Assembly: GCA_026686845.1 (NCBI GenBank)
Contig: JAIVEN010000006.1
Coordinates: forward strand, 34,580,501 to 34,644,500
Origin: Adenanthera pavonina
Lineage: Eukaryota; Streptophyta; Magnoliopsida; Fabales; Fabaceae
Direction: 5' to 3'
Length of the DNA stretch: 64,000 nt
Shown here: in pieces, positions 24,023-36,600 of the stretch
Numbering within the stretch: position 1 is the stretch's first letter
Layout: each line of letters starts with the position of its first letter
The notes under the pieces: model-generated
Seen by the model: only the letters and a program-made list of their open reading frames with translations
The model's database searches: none
What the model was told of the DNA's origin: nothing
Position numbers and translations under genes: made by a program

Positions 24023-27000
24023 ACGATCGTCCTGATATTATGTCAAAGATTTTCAAAGTAAAGCTTGATACCATGGTAAAGGATATAAGGAAGAATAAGA
24101 TATTTGGTGATGTTATAGTAGGTAACATTTATATAAATAGTTTTTTAATTATTTGATTATCAACTTTAACTTATATATTCTTTGCATAGATTATGTTTGT
24201 TAACAATGACATATTATATTTTGTAATGCAGTTATATATACAATAGAATTCCAAAAGTGTGCACTATCTCATGCTTATATTTTATTATTTCTATTAGTTA
24301 AAAATAAATTCTCATCTCCTGCAAACATAGATAAAGTTATTTCTGCTAAAATTCCTGATGAAGATCAAAATCCTCGATTGTATGCAGCAGTAAGTTCTTT
24401 AATGATGCATGGATCTTGTGGTTCAATAAATCCTAAATCTCCTTACATGAAAAATTATGTATGTTCTAAACATTATGCAAAGACCTTTAACACAGGAACT
24501 GAAATTCAAGAGAATGGCTATCCAATATATGGGAGATTAGAGAATGGTAGAATCGTAATAACAAAGGATAGAGTTGAATTGGATAATAGATTTGTGGTCT
24601 TATTGCTTAAATACAATACTCACATTAATGTGGAGAGACCAAACCATGCTGAATTGATGAAATACTTATTTAAGTATGTTAATAAAGGCCATGATAGGGT
24701 TACTACATTATTTTATAGTGATTCTGCTGATCCTGATAACAATAGGTTTCATGATGAAATTAAAATGTTTTATGATTGCCATCATTTATCTCCTTGTGAA
24801 GCTGTTTGGAGAATATTTGGATTTGATATTAATTTTAGAGATCCATCTGTTGAGAGGTTGTCAAATCATTTACCAAATCAACAAAGTGTCATTTTTTATG
24901 AGAATGAGCCACTAGAATCTATCCTTGATCATAGTGATAATAAGTTAACGATGTTTGAAGTATGGTTTATAGCTAAAAGAGATTATATTGAGGCTAGGAA
25001 GCTATATTATTATGAAATACCAACTAAATTTGTTTTCAAGAGGGACATTCAAGCATGGTGCCTAAGGAAGGGAGGCTTTTCAATTAGTAGATTATATTCT
25101 ACTCCCCCTGGAAATGACAAGCTCTACTATTTGCGCACTTTGTTAACTGTTATTAAATTTTGTAAAAGTTATGAGGATATTAGAACACTTGATGGTGTTG
25201 TATATCTTTCATTTCGAGATGCTTGCTATGTATGAGGCTTGCTTGATGACGATAAAAAGTATATTGATGGCATAATAGAAGCTAGCTCCTGGGCTGCAGG
25301 AAATTTCCTAAGAAAATTGTTCTGCACCTTGTTAGTGTGCAATTATTTGTCTAGACCTAAAATTGTATGGCAAAATACATAAAAATACTGTTAGATGATA
25401 TTCTATACAATCAGTGTAGGATTACAAATCACAAAGGTATGATTTGTAATTGTTTTCACATGATATTTTTAACAGATATATAAGTCGTTTAATTTATTAA
25501 AGCTTATTTAAACATTGAGTTAATATATAAAGTGCCGAATATTCACATGTTTAATGTGCTATTATTAGGTCTGCAACTAACGAATTTAGAAATTCAAAAT
25601 TTATCCTTGATGGAAATTGAGAATATCCTTCAGTGTAGTGAAAGAAGTCTTGTTGATCATGACTAGATGCCTTTTCCTCAATTGGTGAGCTCAAACTCAA
25701 GTGTTAATAAGTTGATTGTCTCAGAACTTAATTATGATAGAAATGCATTGGATTATCAACTTAATGCATATCTAGAGTCCTTTACTTCAAAACAATGAAG
25801 AATTTATGATGAGGTTATTGCAGCAAATGAATCCGGTGGAGGAGGTATGTTCTTTGTATATGGGTATGGAGGAACCGGGAAGACATATGTGTCGAATACT
25901 TTGTTAGCTTCCATTAGATCACAAGGTAAAATTGTTTTAAATGTTACTTCAAATGCAATAATTTTTCTTCTTTTACCTAGAGAAAGAACTGCACATTCTC
26001 AATTTTGTATCCCTCTTGCTGTTACTAAGGATATTGTATGTAATATTAAACAAGGAAGTCAACTTGCTGACCTATTAGTTTATATGTCTCTTATTATATG
26101 GGATGAAGCTCCAATGACTAATAAGTTTTGTTTTAAAGCTCTTGATCAAAGCTTAAAAGACATTTTGAAATTTAATAATCCTTGTGCAGAAAATCTTCCA
26201 TTTGGTGGTAAAGTTATTGTGTTTAGTGATGACTTTAGATAGATCCTACTAGTTATTCCTGGAGGATCTAGAGGTGACAGTTTTTCCACTATTAATTCAT
26301 CATATATATATATATATATGGAGTGAATGCAAAGTTCTTGTGCTCACAAAAAATATGAGGCTTATGGAAAGCAATGATGCTGATATGAATAGGCAAACAG
26401 AAAAATTCATTGAATGGATTATTTCTGTTGGTGATGGAACTATAAAAGAAAATAGTGAAGATATGATGAGATTGAAATTCCTAATGATTTATTATTGGAT
26501 TGCATTGATGATCCTATTAAAGCAATTGTTGAGTCTACTTATCCTAATATCCTTAGTCATTTGAGTGATGCATCTTACTTCAAGGATAGAGCAATTTTAT
26601 CTGCAACATTGGCTATTGTAGAATAGGTGAATGAGTATATGATGTCTATACTTCCAGGTGAGGATGTCGTTTACTTGAGTTCTAATGGTGTTGTCAAAGA
26701 TGATGTTAATGTGGATTCAGTTCATGATCTTCATTCTGTAGAGTTCTTGAATTCTATCTCAATGTCTAGATTGCTAAATCATGAGATTCATCTTAAGGCT
26801 AGAGCTCTAGTCATTTTGTTGAGGAATATTGATAAGTCAATTGGTTTGTGTAATGGTACACGTTTAATAGTGACAAATACAGGTAAGCACATTATACAAG
26901 CTAGAGTAATATCTGGATCTAATGAAAGTTTGCAAGTTTGAATACCTAGAATTGATATGTGCCCATCTGATTCAAGACTGCCATTTACACTACGGAGAAG

Positions 27001-27244
27001 ATAATCTCCTATCATGTTATCTTTTGCTATGACTATCAACAAAAGTCCAAGTCAAAGTCTATATAATTTTGGGTTGTACTTATCAAAACCAATTTTTACC
27101 CATGGTCAGTTATATGTTGCTATTTCTCATGTATGAAGCAGAGAAGGCTCGAAGATTCTGATTCTTGACCAAAATGGTAACACCAGTAATAACATAACAA
27201 ATGTTGTATATAAAAAAGTTTTTAATAATATACATCCATATTAG

Positions 27245-28738
27245 GTACTATATGGATATTGGTTTCATGTTTTAGTTTGGTCTATGTATCACATCTATCG
27301 TTATCATTGTATAAGGTATACAATTATAATATTTTTATATTCCTTATATTTCAATTTTTTTCTATATGTATATATATATATTACAATGTTAAATTTAATT
27401 TCAAATATGGCTTTATTGATGGACTCCATGCAACGCATATGTACTATACTATTTATTATTAGTAGCAGAGTTGAACCTATCGTGGGGAAATCAATATTGA
27501 TAGCTAAATTGCTATAAATAGCACTAATGCTATTAAAATGCAATTGATTAAAGTACTAATTTAAGGTTTAAAAAAGTTAATGGTGGTTAAATCATAATCA
27601 AATCAATACTAATAAAGTTAATATATTTTTTATTTTACATGTTACAAATTATAAAGAAAATAAAAAATTATTATTAATAAGTTTCATAACTTAATTTTAA
27701 AATCTAAATAAGTTAATATTCATCCATAATCACATTTTAAATTTAAAATAATCAACTAGTTATCTACTATTTATCATATAAACTTATCATTATTAATAAT
27801 TTTATATCATAATAATACTTATATAATATTATAATATGGATAAAAAATTTATTAAAAAATGCCATTTGGTACTAAAATAATATTTTATTTTAAATTTAAA
27901 ATTAAAAATTTTAAAAAATTTGACTAGTTCAATTGGTTTATGACCAGTTTTACCGGTCAAATTAGTTGGTTCAATCTAGTTCTAATAATCCTGGTTAGTA
28001 CATACTGAATTACTCTAACTTACACTAGCAAGTGTCATCTTAGTTATTTATTCGAGTGAAATTCATGAAGAGCCACTACAACATAATGCATGATATAAAG
28101 TTTCATACATGGTTCCCTAAATGTTTGCTATTCTATTATTTTAATAAAATTTTACAACTTAATCTTTAATATAAAATATAAAATTTATAACAAGTAGTAT
28201 TATTCATAAATCATATACTAGTGCAACTCAATTCTAAGGCTAAGTGCAAAGTATAAGAAAAATATATAACTTTCTTGGGAAAAAATCAATTCAGCAAAAA
28301 AAAAAAATCTAGGTCCAAACTCCAACCCCATGACACTAAATTTAAAAAATTATTAGTAAAATTATAATAATAAATACTCCTTCTAATTTTTAATATAAAA
28401 CCCTTTTAATCGAATTACGCAGATTAAAGATGAGAGTTAAAATTAGTTAACTATATAATTTTTCTAAAAATCAAGACACTTTTTCAAAATTATCTTTATT
28501 TAATTTCTCTCTCTTTTTTTAATGAATTAAATATGAACATTTTTTCAAGTATGTAATAAATACTACTTCATATTCTAAAAATGAAATTATATTTAAAATT
28601 AATAAAAAATACCCTAAGTGTATACATATATTTACATAAATTTTAATTAAAAAACTTTTAATTAATGTAGGTTAATGAAGCAAAAAAAACTTATGTTAAC
28701 TTATATCATGTCACTGTAGTGCAGGTTCTCTCAGCCAA
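27245..28738. repeat. AT-rich spacer with a dispersed repeat (about 27590-28000)
   Basis: From about 27590 to 28000 the sequence matches 48770-49200 in the same orientation. Shared phrases are ATTATTAATAAGTTT, TTAAAATCTAAA, AAGTTAATATT and TATATCATAATAATACTT, followed by a stretch rich in CCAGTTTTACCGGTCAAAT-like words. It is an unclassified dispersed element. The rest (28000-28738) is plain AT-rich DNA. At 28375 a TACTCCTTCTAATTT left end resembles a MITE, but no right partner is visible. Confidence 0.6.
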
Positions 28739-28810
28739 GGTTCCATGGTCTAGTGGTCAGGACATTGGACTCTGAATCCAGTAACCCGAGTTCAAGTCTC
28801 GGTGGAACCT
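28739..28810 (+). tRNA. tRNA-Gln (anticodon CUG)
   Basis: The 72-nt cloverleaf is complete: acceptor GGTTCCA pairs with TGGAACC, D stem GTCT with GGAC, anticodon stem TTGGA with TCCAG (one G-U pair), and T stem CCGAG with CTCGG. The anticodon CTG at 28772-28774 reads CAG (Gln). Box B (GTTCAAGTC) and box A (TGGTCTAGTGG) are present. A CAA just upstream (28735-28737) fits the usual plant tRNA start, and a T5 run at 28814-28818 is a Pol III terminator. There is no intron and no encoded CCA, as expected for a nuclear gene. Confidence 0.97.
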
Positions 28811-29047
28811 CTCTTTTTCCTTCCACAAGCATAACTTTAACGTATCGCCGTCGCCGGAAATTATACTTCATTATCTCTTCAAATATAACCCTACACTGTC
28901 AAATGTCAATAATTTAGTCTTTTTGGTTTGACCTTACTATCTTACTACGGCGAAAATTTTCTCCTTCGTTGAACAAAATTCTTCCCGAAATTGTACATCT
29001 TCGTTTTTCTTAAGCAGATGCATTAATCATTCGTATTGTGCACCGTG
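28811..29047 (+). promoter_or_regulatory. Short promoter/leader of the KELP-Gag gene
   Basis: Only 237 bp separate the tRNA from the KELP start codon. There is no clear TATA box. A telo-box-like AACCCTA (28887-28893) is present, a motif common in promoters of plant housekeeping genes. The promoter therefore abuts or overlaps the tRNA gene. Confidence 0.4.
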
Positions 29048-32000
29048 ATGGAATCAGCAACACGACGGAAAATCAAGGAAACGGTGATGGGTATACTGAA
29101 GAAATCCAACATTGAAGAAACGACGGAGTTCACAATCCGAGTCGCGGCCTCGGAGCGGCTCGGGATCGATCTTTCTGACTCGGAGAACAAGTTGTTTGTG
29201 AGAAGCATTGTGGAGTCGTATCTGCTCGCTATTGCAGAGGAAGAAGGTGGAAGGGTCACCGCGCCTGAGCCGAGTGCTCCAGAAGAGACTAGAGAGGTAG
29301 CGCAGGATGAGCCAGAGGCGAAGCCAAATAAGGAGGTCAAGGAGGACTTGGAGCGCATAATCTGCCAGGTGAAACCTTTGTTTCCGTTTATTTTTCTTTT
29401 TCGTTTTCGCTGGTACTTCAAATTTAGTTGGGACCAGTAGGATAGAAAATTTGAAACTTCATGTTTTCTTCAATTCCCTATAACCTTCCAGATGCTCTAG
29501 ATAGATGTTTGTAATGAATCATCTGAAAGCCCTAAATTCTGTGTGTTTCACGAGAAAAGTTTAGGGAAAGGATGAGGAATATAACTTTTTAGAGCAATTC
29601 TTGGTATATTTGTTCTAGTTGCCTGTAAATACTTTGGCAGGAACTCTACGCATTAAGGTAGAGGACTAGTCCTGCATTATGTTTTTTCCTCACTAATGAC
29701 GGGGAAGAGCCCAAACCTGGTTGCTCTGTTCTGTCCTGCCTGAGCGTGCTAGAATTTGCTGCAATGTGATAGTTACCCGTGATTAGGGTTCATTTGAACG
29801 GAAAAAGAACTGATGAAAGTAATTAACATTTTGATTTAGTATTTATATTCTTTTTTTTTTTTAACTTTAGTAGTTTTTCTGAAGATATCTTCCCTGCCAT
29901 TTACTGTGGAAAGCAGAACTTTTAAGTCTGCTTAATTTTTCAAGACATGAACATAGTGGTAGAACAACTCCAATTTGTTAGCTGCAGTTGTTGATTTGTG
30001 TTGTTTTCTAGATGTACTACATTATCTTTCTTTCCTAACAATTGGTCTTAGTAGACGTTGTTTGTTTCTTCTAGCTATCAAACAAGAGGAATGTGGTGGT
30101 TCATGACTTCAGAGGGAAAAGGCTAGTCTCAATTAGGGAATTTTATCAGAAAGATGGAAAACAGCTTCCTACTGCTAAAGGTAATTACAAATGTTTGCTA
30201 TCAATTTGGCAACGCTCACTTTTAGTCTTATTATTCCAATTGCATGCATTATCTCCTGCTTGAGTGTCACATTTCATTATGGTGGGTGGGCGTGTTTCTG
30301 GAATTTGCTCCTAGGTATATATAATATTGTCTAAACTACTATAAATGCATAAATTTCTCTGGTACTCTTCAACGGGGATTGTTCAAGCATAAATTTAAAC
30401 CTAGAATGTTCTTAGTCAGTGACTTTCTTAACCACATTCATAGAATGTTTATTACTAGGGTTGTGTGATTTACAATTCAGATGGCCATTGACATGGATCA
30501 GCAGTCAAATTATTCAGTACGAGAATAATTGCTGGAATTGCAGAATTGTGATGTGATTCCCATTTCATTTAAGATAGTTTACCTGCAGCAGGTTGCGTTG
30601 TTGGGTACATCTGACTTAATGCAGCCTAACTGCCTACTGAGACTATTGACTACTTCTGCTACTTTTAATTAAATGGTAAAAGCATAGAATTTAAGTTAAT
30701 AAAATGCTATACAAGGGGTCAAAAAATGCTGGTCCTTTGGGTTAAAATTATTCAGTCTCCCTCCCAACATAATATCAACTGCTCTTTGCTCTTTGGCATT
30801 GTGTCTTTTCAACTTTCTTGGCAAGCGGAGGTCTTCTCCTCTGAAGTTTCACACTACAGGTCTTTTCCTCTCAACCTTCACCTCTGAGTCTGTGTGTCTT
30901 GTCTATATTGGGAAGAGGAGGGGCCCTAGAAAATAGCAATTAGTGCACGTGTGTGTATGTTTGGTGCTTTTCCTCAGAGAAATCGATCAATTATCTATCA
31001 TCATGTCTTTTCTACACACGGAAGTAATAGAATGGCTATTCTATAGTAATGGATCAACCTTATTACTATCTGTAGAAAAATTATTTGTGGGGATAACAGT
31101 AGTAGGTGAATATATCAAAGAAAACTATTGGATTGACAAATGAAAATTGGATACTAAAATCTTGCTTTGCATGGTGAACTGGCGAAAGATTAGTTAATTC
31201 ATCTCTGCCCTGGGAGTTTTGGCTTGAAGGGAATGCATTGAAAGATGCCAAAGAAAATATAAGACATAGTAAAGCAGCAAATGGGTTGCCAGATCCTTTG
31301 CAAAGCCCACATTTCTTTTGGAGCATCATTTGACTAGTCTCACTTTGATGAATTGCTGAGGCTACTTTTGACTTATATTTGATTTTGTACCAGCTATTAT
31401 TTGTAGTTGTCTGGACTAGTTATTGCACTGGCTTATGTAATAATGACTGGCATGATGGGTTTCATACTGGTCTAAATTTGCCCCCAACCATTGTTGTATA
31501 AATGGTAATAAAATGAATTAGGAAAAGCTACATGGCTAACTTTGAACCTTGGAATGATGAGCTATTGCATTTGTAGACCTAAAAATTTGTTCTTTTTAGC
31601 CCATGCTTGTACACAACAAACATCCTTTATTTTGTTTTTGTAAAAATCCTATAAGAGATAGAAATGGAATGTCAAAGCTTGCAGAGCAACAGAATTTTAT
31701 TGAATTCAAGTGATTTCAACTGTTGAGTCAGTGCTCTAGAACAAAAGAGTCAGGACATTTTTTCTTCTTTTACACTCTACTGGGTGTATTTTGTGTGGGT
31801 TTAACTAACAAGTGCATCCAACATTAGATAATCATCATTGCACATTTTAGAAGAGGTAAAGAAATTGGTGCCTCTGTCATTGGTGATGATGGGTTTCTCT
31901 TCAGCTGCTTGTGAAGCAATTTATGACTGGGAAAAACAAAGGGGTGACACTGTTTGTCTCTTGATGTCAATTTTGTTTAATGCCCTCAATTTTTTCCACT

Positions 32001-33683
32001 TGAAACAGAGGAAGATGCTAACTTCCAAACAAAGGTGAGGAGGTTGGCATTCCCCTATAAATGGCTCAGTTTTGGTTGGCTAAACTGATTCGAACACGTC
32101 CGCTATTTCTCTGCTGCTGATTTTAGGGATAAGTTTGTCAACTGGACAATGGTCTGTGTTCAAGAAAAATGTCCCTGCTATAGACGAAGCTATTGCAAAG
32201 CTGGAAGCAAAGATGAGGTCAGTTTACATTGTGAAATTTTGAAATTTGTGACATGAATATTTCTCTCATTTCATATTATATATGAATAACCTTTTTGTGT
32301 TTGCAAAATGGACTTCCTAATTTCTTAAGTATCAGGAAACTTATTTATAGGTATGAAAAATACATGTTTTGACCTTGAATTCTACATATGTTAAACCCAG
32401 ATATCTTAAAATAGGTTGCCATATGCTTGGAAAGTAAGGATGTTGACTTACCAAATGTCCATTAACTTTGTGGTAGTGTGTAAACTATAAAGTAAACTAT
32501 AGGCATGAATAATGTAGCTCAATTTGTTTAAATTTCTTTTTTCTGCGCACTCAGAGTTTGCTGACTGCAAACTTAATATGACACCATGCCTGTATTTTAA
32601 TTTGAAAAATGACAAATTCTCCTAGAAACTTGTTTCCCCCTTTTTTTCTGGCCAAAAGAAAAGCATGTAGCTTTTCAGCATCGAAGTATATGAATAAAGT
32701 TACTTCTTAACAGCAATAAAAGTATTCCTTAGTTGGGTTTAACAAGGATTATCTAACCAATATGATGCAGACCTGAGGTTCTTGGTAAGCAAAATGGAGA
32801 TGACGGATCTGAGGTTCATGGTAAGCAAAATGGAGATGAGCTGAACTCAGTTCTTGATGCTGCTACTCATGAACCTGTCCCTATTGAAATCAGCCGTTTT
32901 GATGGAAAAAATTACCATTTCTGGGTTCAGCAGATGGAGTCACTCCTAAAGCAACTAAAGATTGCGTATGTGTTGACTGAACTATGCCCAAATGCTACAC
33001 CAGGACCACATGCAAGCGCTGAAGAAGTTGCTGAAGCCAGAGCAGCAGCAATGAGGTGGATGAATGATGATTTCACATGTCGTCGCAACATCTTGTGCTA
33101 TTTGTCTGATCATCTATTCAATCAGTATTCAAATAGAAAAATGACTGCTAAAGAACTATGGGAAGAGTTAAAGCTAGTTTATTTGGATGAGGAATTCGGA
33201 ACAAAGAGATCACAAGTAAAAAGGTACATTGAATTTCAGATTGCTGATGAAAAACCCATACTTGAGCAAGTCCAAGAATTGAATACCATTGCAGACTCTG
33301 TTGTCTCTGCGGGAATGATGATCGATGAAAACTTCCATGTCAATGTCCTCATCTCCAAGCTTCCCCCATCTTGGAAGGATGTTTGCAACAAGCTAATGCG
33401 TGAGGAGTATCTACCATTTTGGATGTTAATGGAACGCTTGAGGATGGAGGAAGAATCTTGCAATCAAGTCAAACACGGAGCTGAACCTTCGATTAATAAC
33501 ACAGGCTATCATGATGTCAGAAAATTTGTTCCAAGAGGAGCAGATATGAAGTTCTCGAGTATGCATGGCCAGAGAAATAAGCCAGACATGAATGTCAAGA
33601 GTATAGTCTGTTATGTTTGTGGCAAGAAAGGGCATCTTTCCAAAAACTGCTGGAGAAGATTTGACAATCAAGCTAAAGAATAG
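29048..33683 (+). CDS. KELP: KELP-type transcriptional coactivator (DEK_C + PC4) fused to a copia Gag domain with a CCHC knuckle
   Basis: Four coding exons join in frame: 29048-29368, 30075-30180, 32127-32217 and 32771-33683, giving 476 residues. All three introns are GT-AG. Residues about 5-58 form a DEK_C domain (VMGILKKSNIEETTEF). Residues about 108-172 form a PC4 single-stranded-DNA-binding/coactivator domain (VVVHDFRGKRLVSIREFYQK, later GQWSVFKKNVPAI). KELP acts in the nucleus as an RNA polymerase II coactivator, and the usual plant protein stops just after PC4 (about 165 aa). Here exon 4 adds a linker with a 12-residue duplication (GKQNGD twice), then a UBN2/Gag-polypeptide-like domain of copia elements (about 213-425; ISRFDGKNYHFWVQQMESLL, later LISKLPPSWKDV). 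A CCHC knuckle closes it (CYVCGKKGHLSKNC, residues 453-466). No protease, integrase or RT follows. The Gag frame is free of stops, so selection probably kept it. The ATG was chosen because it directly precedes the DEK_C domain. Confidence 0.88.
32774..32840 (+). repeat. 36-bp in-frame tandem repeat at the KELP/Gag junction
   Basis: Two units start at 32774 and 32810, each TGAGGTTC[T/A]TGGTAAGCAA plus AATGGAGATGA. Each holds GGTAAGC, a good match to a plant splice donor, inside coding exon 4. Translated, the units give a repeated EV[L/H]GKQNGD. Confidence 0.85.
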
Positions 33684-36600
33684 AAGAAAATGGGCCCTCT
33701 GCACATGGAATTTCACAGGTTAACATGGTTGGTGTAACTGAGTAGATAGCACCCATAATGTGATTTGAATTCCTGAGTCGTTAGAGACAGAATGGAAGAT
33801 GGAAAAGCACGTAGTAGTATTAGAGCAATCTCTGATCTTTTAGAAAGATTTTGAAGTAGATTTAGTTTATAAAAAATGCAGTCAAGTTGATCATGAAATT
33901 ACTTTGAAGCATGAGAAGTGGTTTCTAGTTCTACAGGATTATTTTGGTCTGTGTGATCGTGTTTTTCAGCCAATACGTTGCTTAAGTGGGCAGGTTATGA
34001 TCTGTATATAGACCTTATCTTGCAGAGCAGGAAGATATTGTAGGATTCTAATGTTTTGTATATTTTGAGTAGTTTGACTTAGACGGAAAAACTTCATTTT
34101 TCACTTGAATACCTGTCCGGATCTGGAGTGATTTTAATTTATGAATACTGGCTATATGCAGCAGGATTGTTTCATGAAGTTTCAAACTTGGTGAAAAGAT
34201 CAATTTCAAGACGTCAAAACAGAGGCGAAAAGAAAAAAAAGACCATATTGAAAAAATCAATTTGATTTATTTTTGGCTTTGAACGAAAGTTTGAACATGA
34301 ATAAAATTTAAAATTAAAAAAAAAAGAATTAGCCAAAAAAGCCTTTGTTTGATCATATTAGAAGTGGGTTTGAACGGATCAAATCTTGATCAGTTCTCTT
34401 TTCAGTCCGTTCAATAAAGTTTCAGGCCGATTCTTGATCTGTTGTTCGGTCCAATTTCGACGAAAATGATATTATCACTTCGTCTCTTATTACTTTCTGT
34501 TTTCAATAGGAATTAAAATTTTCCATGTGAATATATCACGTGACACCGAAAATTAACAATATAAATTGTTTATTTTTAAAAAATAAATTTAGATCGTTTA
34601 AATATATTCTGAACAGTTTAGATTTAAAAAAATTTTAATACCTTTTTTATTCAATCATTTATTTTTTAAATACAATTTATCTGACAAAAATTCGAAGGTT
34701 GTCTCAGCTTGTTGTATGTTGGTTATTCTGAATAAATAAATCAAAAGTTGGGTCATTCAACGTGAAAAATCGAAACCTATTTATTTAAGGAAGAATAACA
34801 AGAAAACAATTAATGAATTTAATTTAATTGATTTAGTAAAATGTTGAGTATTAAATATTTAAATAATTACTTGATGTAAAAAAATTTTATTAGGAGGGAC
34901 AAAATCTATTTTCGCGATTTCGCTATTTTAATAGGATCAATCGCGATTTCTCTAACTGTTGGCTAAGATACCTTGCATTAAAAAAAAATTAGTTACTTGA
35001 TGCTATGTTTTCTTTATCCCCAGAAAAGATGTTTTCACGTGAAAATCTTGATCCACTCGTATACATATATATCGAAAGTTAAAAAATTAAAAAAAAGAAA
35101 AAAAAGACTGTGATGCCCACAGAAATTAAATATTTTTGTTACTTTTTAAATACTAAAATCACACAAAAAATTCTCATTAATCTAAAAGAAATAAAAAATC
35201 ATCAAGCTCCATGTGATATCTAGCCTTACCCTTAATGATATAATAATAATAGTCAAAAAACAGGAACACATGAAACATTACTCGTCATTTGTCAAATCCA
35301 ATGCGGTGGGCCCAACTCAATTCAACTTTACAACTAATATATTTATTCATTGAATTGATCCCTATCTATCAAATTTATTTATGACTAATTTTTCTCCACA
35401 CAAAAAAAAAAAGGACATATATATATATATAAAAGAATATCCGTTCTTCTCATGGGGTACGAAATTAATCCGTTTTTAATGTGTTGCTTGTGGATCCCAC
35501 AATTTATTTTTGGGTTTCAGTGGATAAGTATGCATCATAAAAAAAAGAAAGAAAGAAAGTTAAATGGTACGATGGGATTATTGAACACCACATGACATGC
35601 TTGCTTGGACACTTATGTGTCTCCAAAAAGGCTTTGAGGCAGAGGCAAATTCAAAATTGAAACGTTACAAGTTAGAATTAATTACCTGTTTCATTAGTGA
35701 CACCAAATGTTAATTATAGGCATATTGGACTATTTGAATATACTTAAAAAGCTCAATCATGTTCATTCCTCTACTTTTTGACTGTGATTAGAGGCGAAGC
35801 AAGCCTCAAAACTCTGAGAGGCCAAGCTTTTAAATATATAAATATATATATATATATATATGTATGTACGTATCTATGAATTTCTATTTGGGGGAATTAT
35901 ATGTAGGGATCGGTAGAATGAATTAATTACAAAGAAAAATTTTAATTAAAAAAAAGTATTAAAAGCTAGAATACTAAGTAGTAAAATTGAGAAAATAAAT
36001 AATAAAGGGTCTTATTTTATAATTAGTTTACTATATTGGTTTCTAAATATATTTCCCCCTTTATATTTTGTGTGGGTATGTATATATAGCGTGTGTTAGG
36101 ATTGTCTATGCACATGGTGAAGCTAATATATGTGCTGTTGTGTCAGCTAATCACAATGAGAAAATGTGGAAAGAAAAAAATAAAAAAAATAAAAAAATAA
36201 TCTAAATAAGAAGATATTTAGGTTTTTCCTATTTTTTCTCTTAATTTTTTCTACCTTTATTTTTCCCTTATCAAAATTAAGGTTTAGGGTTTGCACTATG
36301 GGTTTAATCCCCATTCCCTTCTCTGACGTGAGCTAGCTTTCTTCTATGATTTATTTGGACTTTTTTTTTCTAGAGGATCTTACCCGTTTCAGACCAAAAA
36401 ATTAGACCAAATCTTTTCTTATCATAAAAATAAATGTATATCTTTAATTAAAAAAATGTATATCACAAAGGTCATGTGGAAATTACACACAAATAGAGAC
36501 ATATAAAAAAATTTGAAGTGAATTTCATACATAGTGTCTTGTATTACTTTTTCTTTGAATATATATTATATAAGATACAGACACGTTGTTCCAATACTGT

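Larger units (their letters stand above)
22253..27244 (+). pseudogene. Helitron Rep-helicase (RepHel) pseudogene
   Basis: RepHel drives rolling-circle transposition: an HUH-type Rep nicks DNA and a PIF1-type helicase unwinds it. In order I see a zinc-finger-like start (YVCEFCNVKFW), the Helitron_like_N region (22483-23455), a block with TFTCNPKWPKISRDM (about 23515), then the HUH region at about 24230 (YTIEFQK, then LSHAYIL). The Rep Tyr motif follows (KYLFKYVNKG, about 24660), then the helicase with Walker A GGTGKT (about 25868) and Walker B IIWDEAP (about 26094). The C-terminal piece ends at a TAG at 27242-27244. The second His of HUH is Tyr (TAT, 24276-24278). Many stops break it (for example 22459, 23038, 25233), and a solo LTR splits it at 23598-24022. 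An intron with GT/AG ends seems to lie at about 24122-24229. It is non-functional. The helicase P-loop and both Rep tyrosines survive. Confidence 0.85.

Noticed and set aside
29023..29421. 132-codon - strand frame opposite KELP exon 1
   Set aside because: It is a shadow of the exon 1 coding frame.
31838..32038. 66-codon frame in KELP intron 2
   Set aside because: No domain; it lies between well-supported exons and is not needed for the frame.
32934..33683. A free-standing copia Gag gene
   Set aside because: The frame is open upstream to a splice acceptor at 32770 in the phase set by KELP exon 3, so it is better read as the last exon of the fusion.
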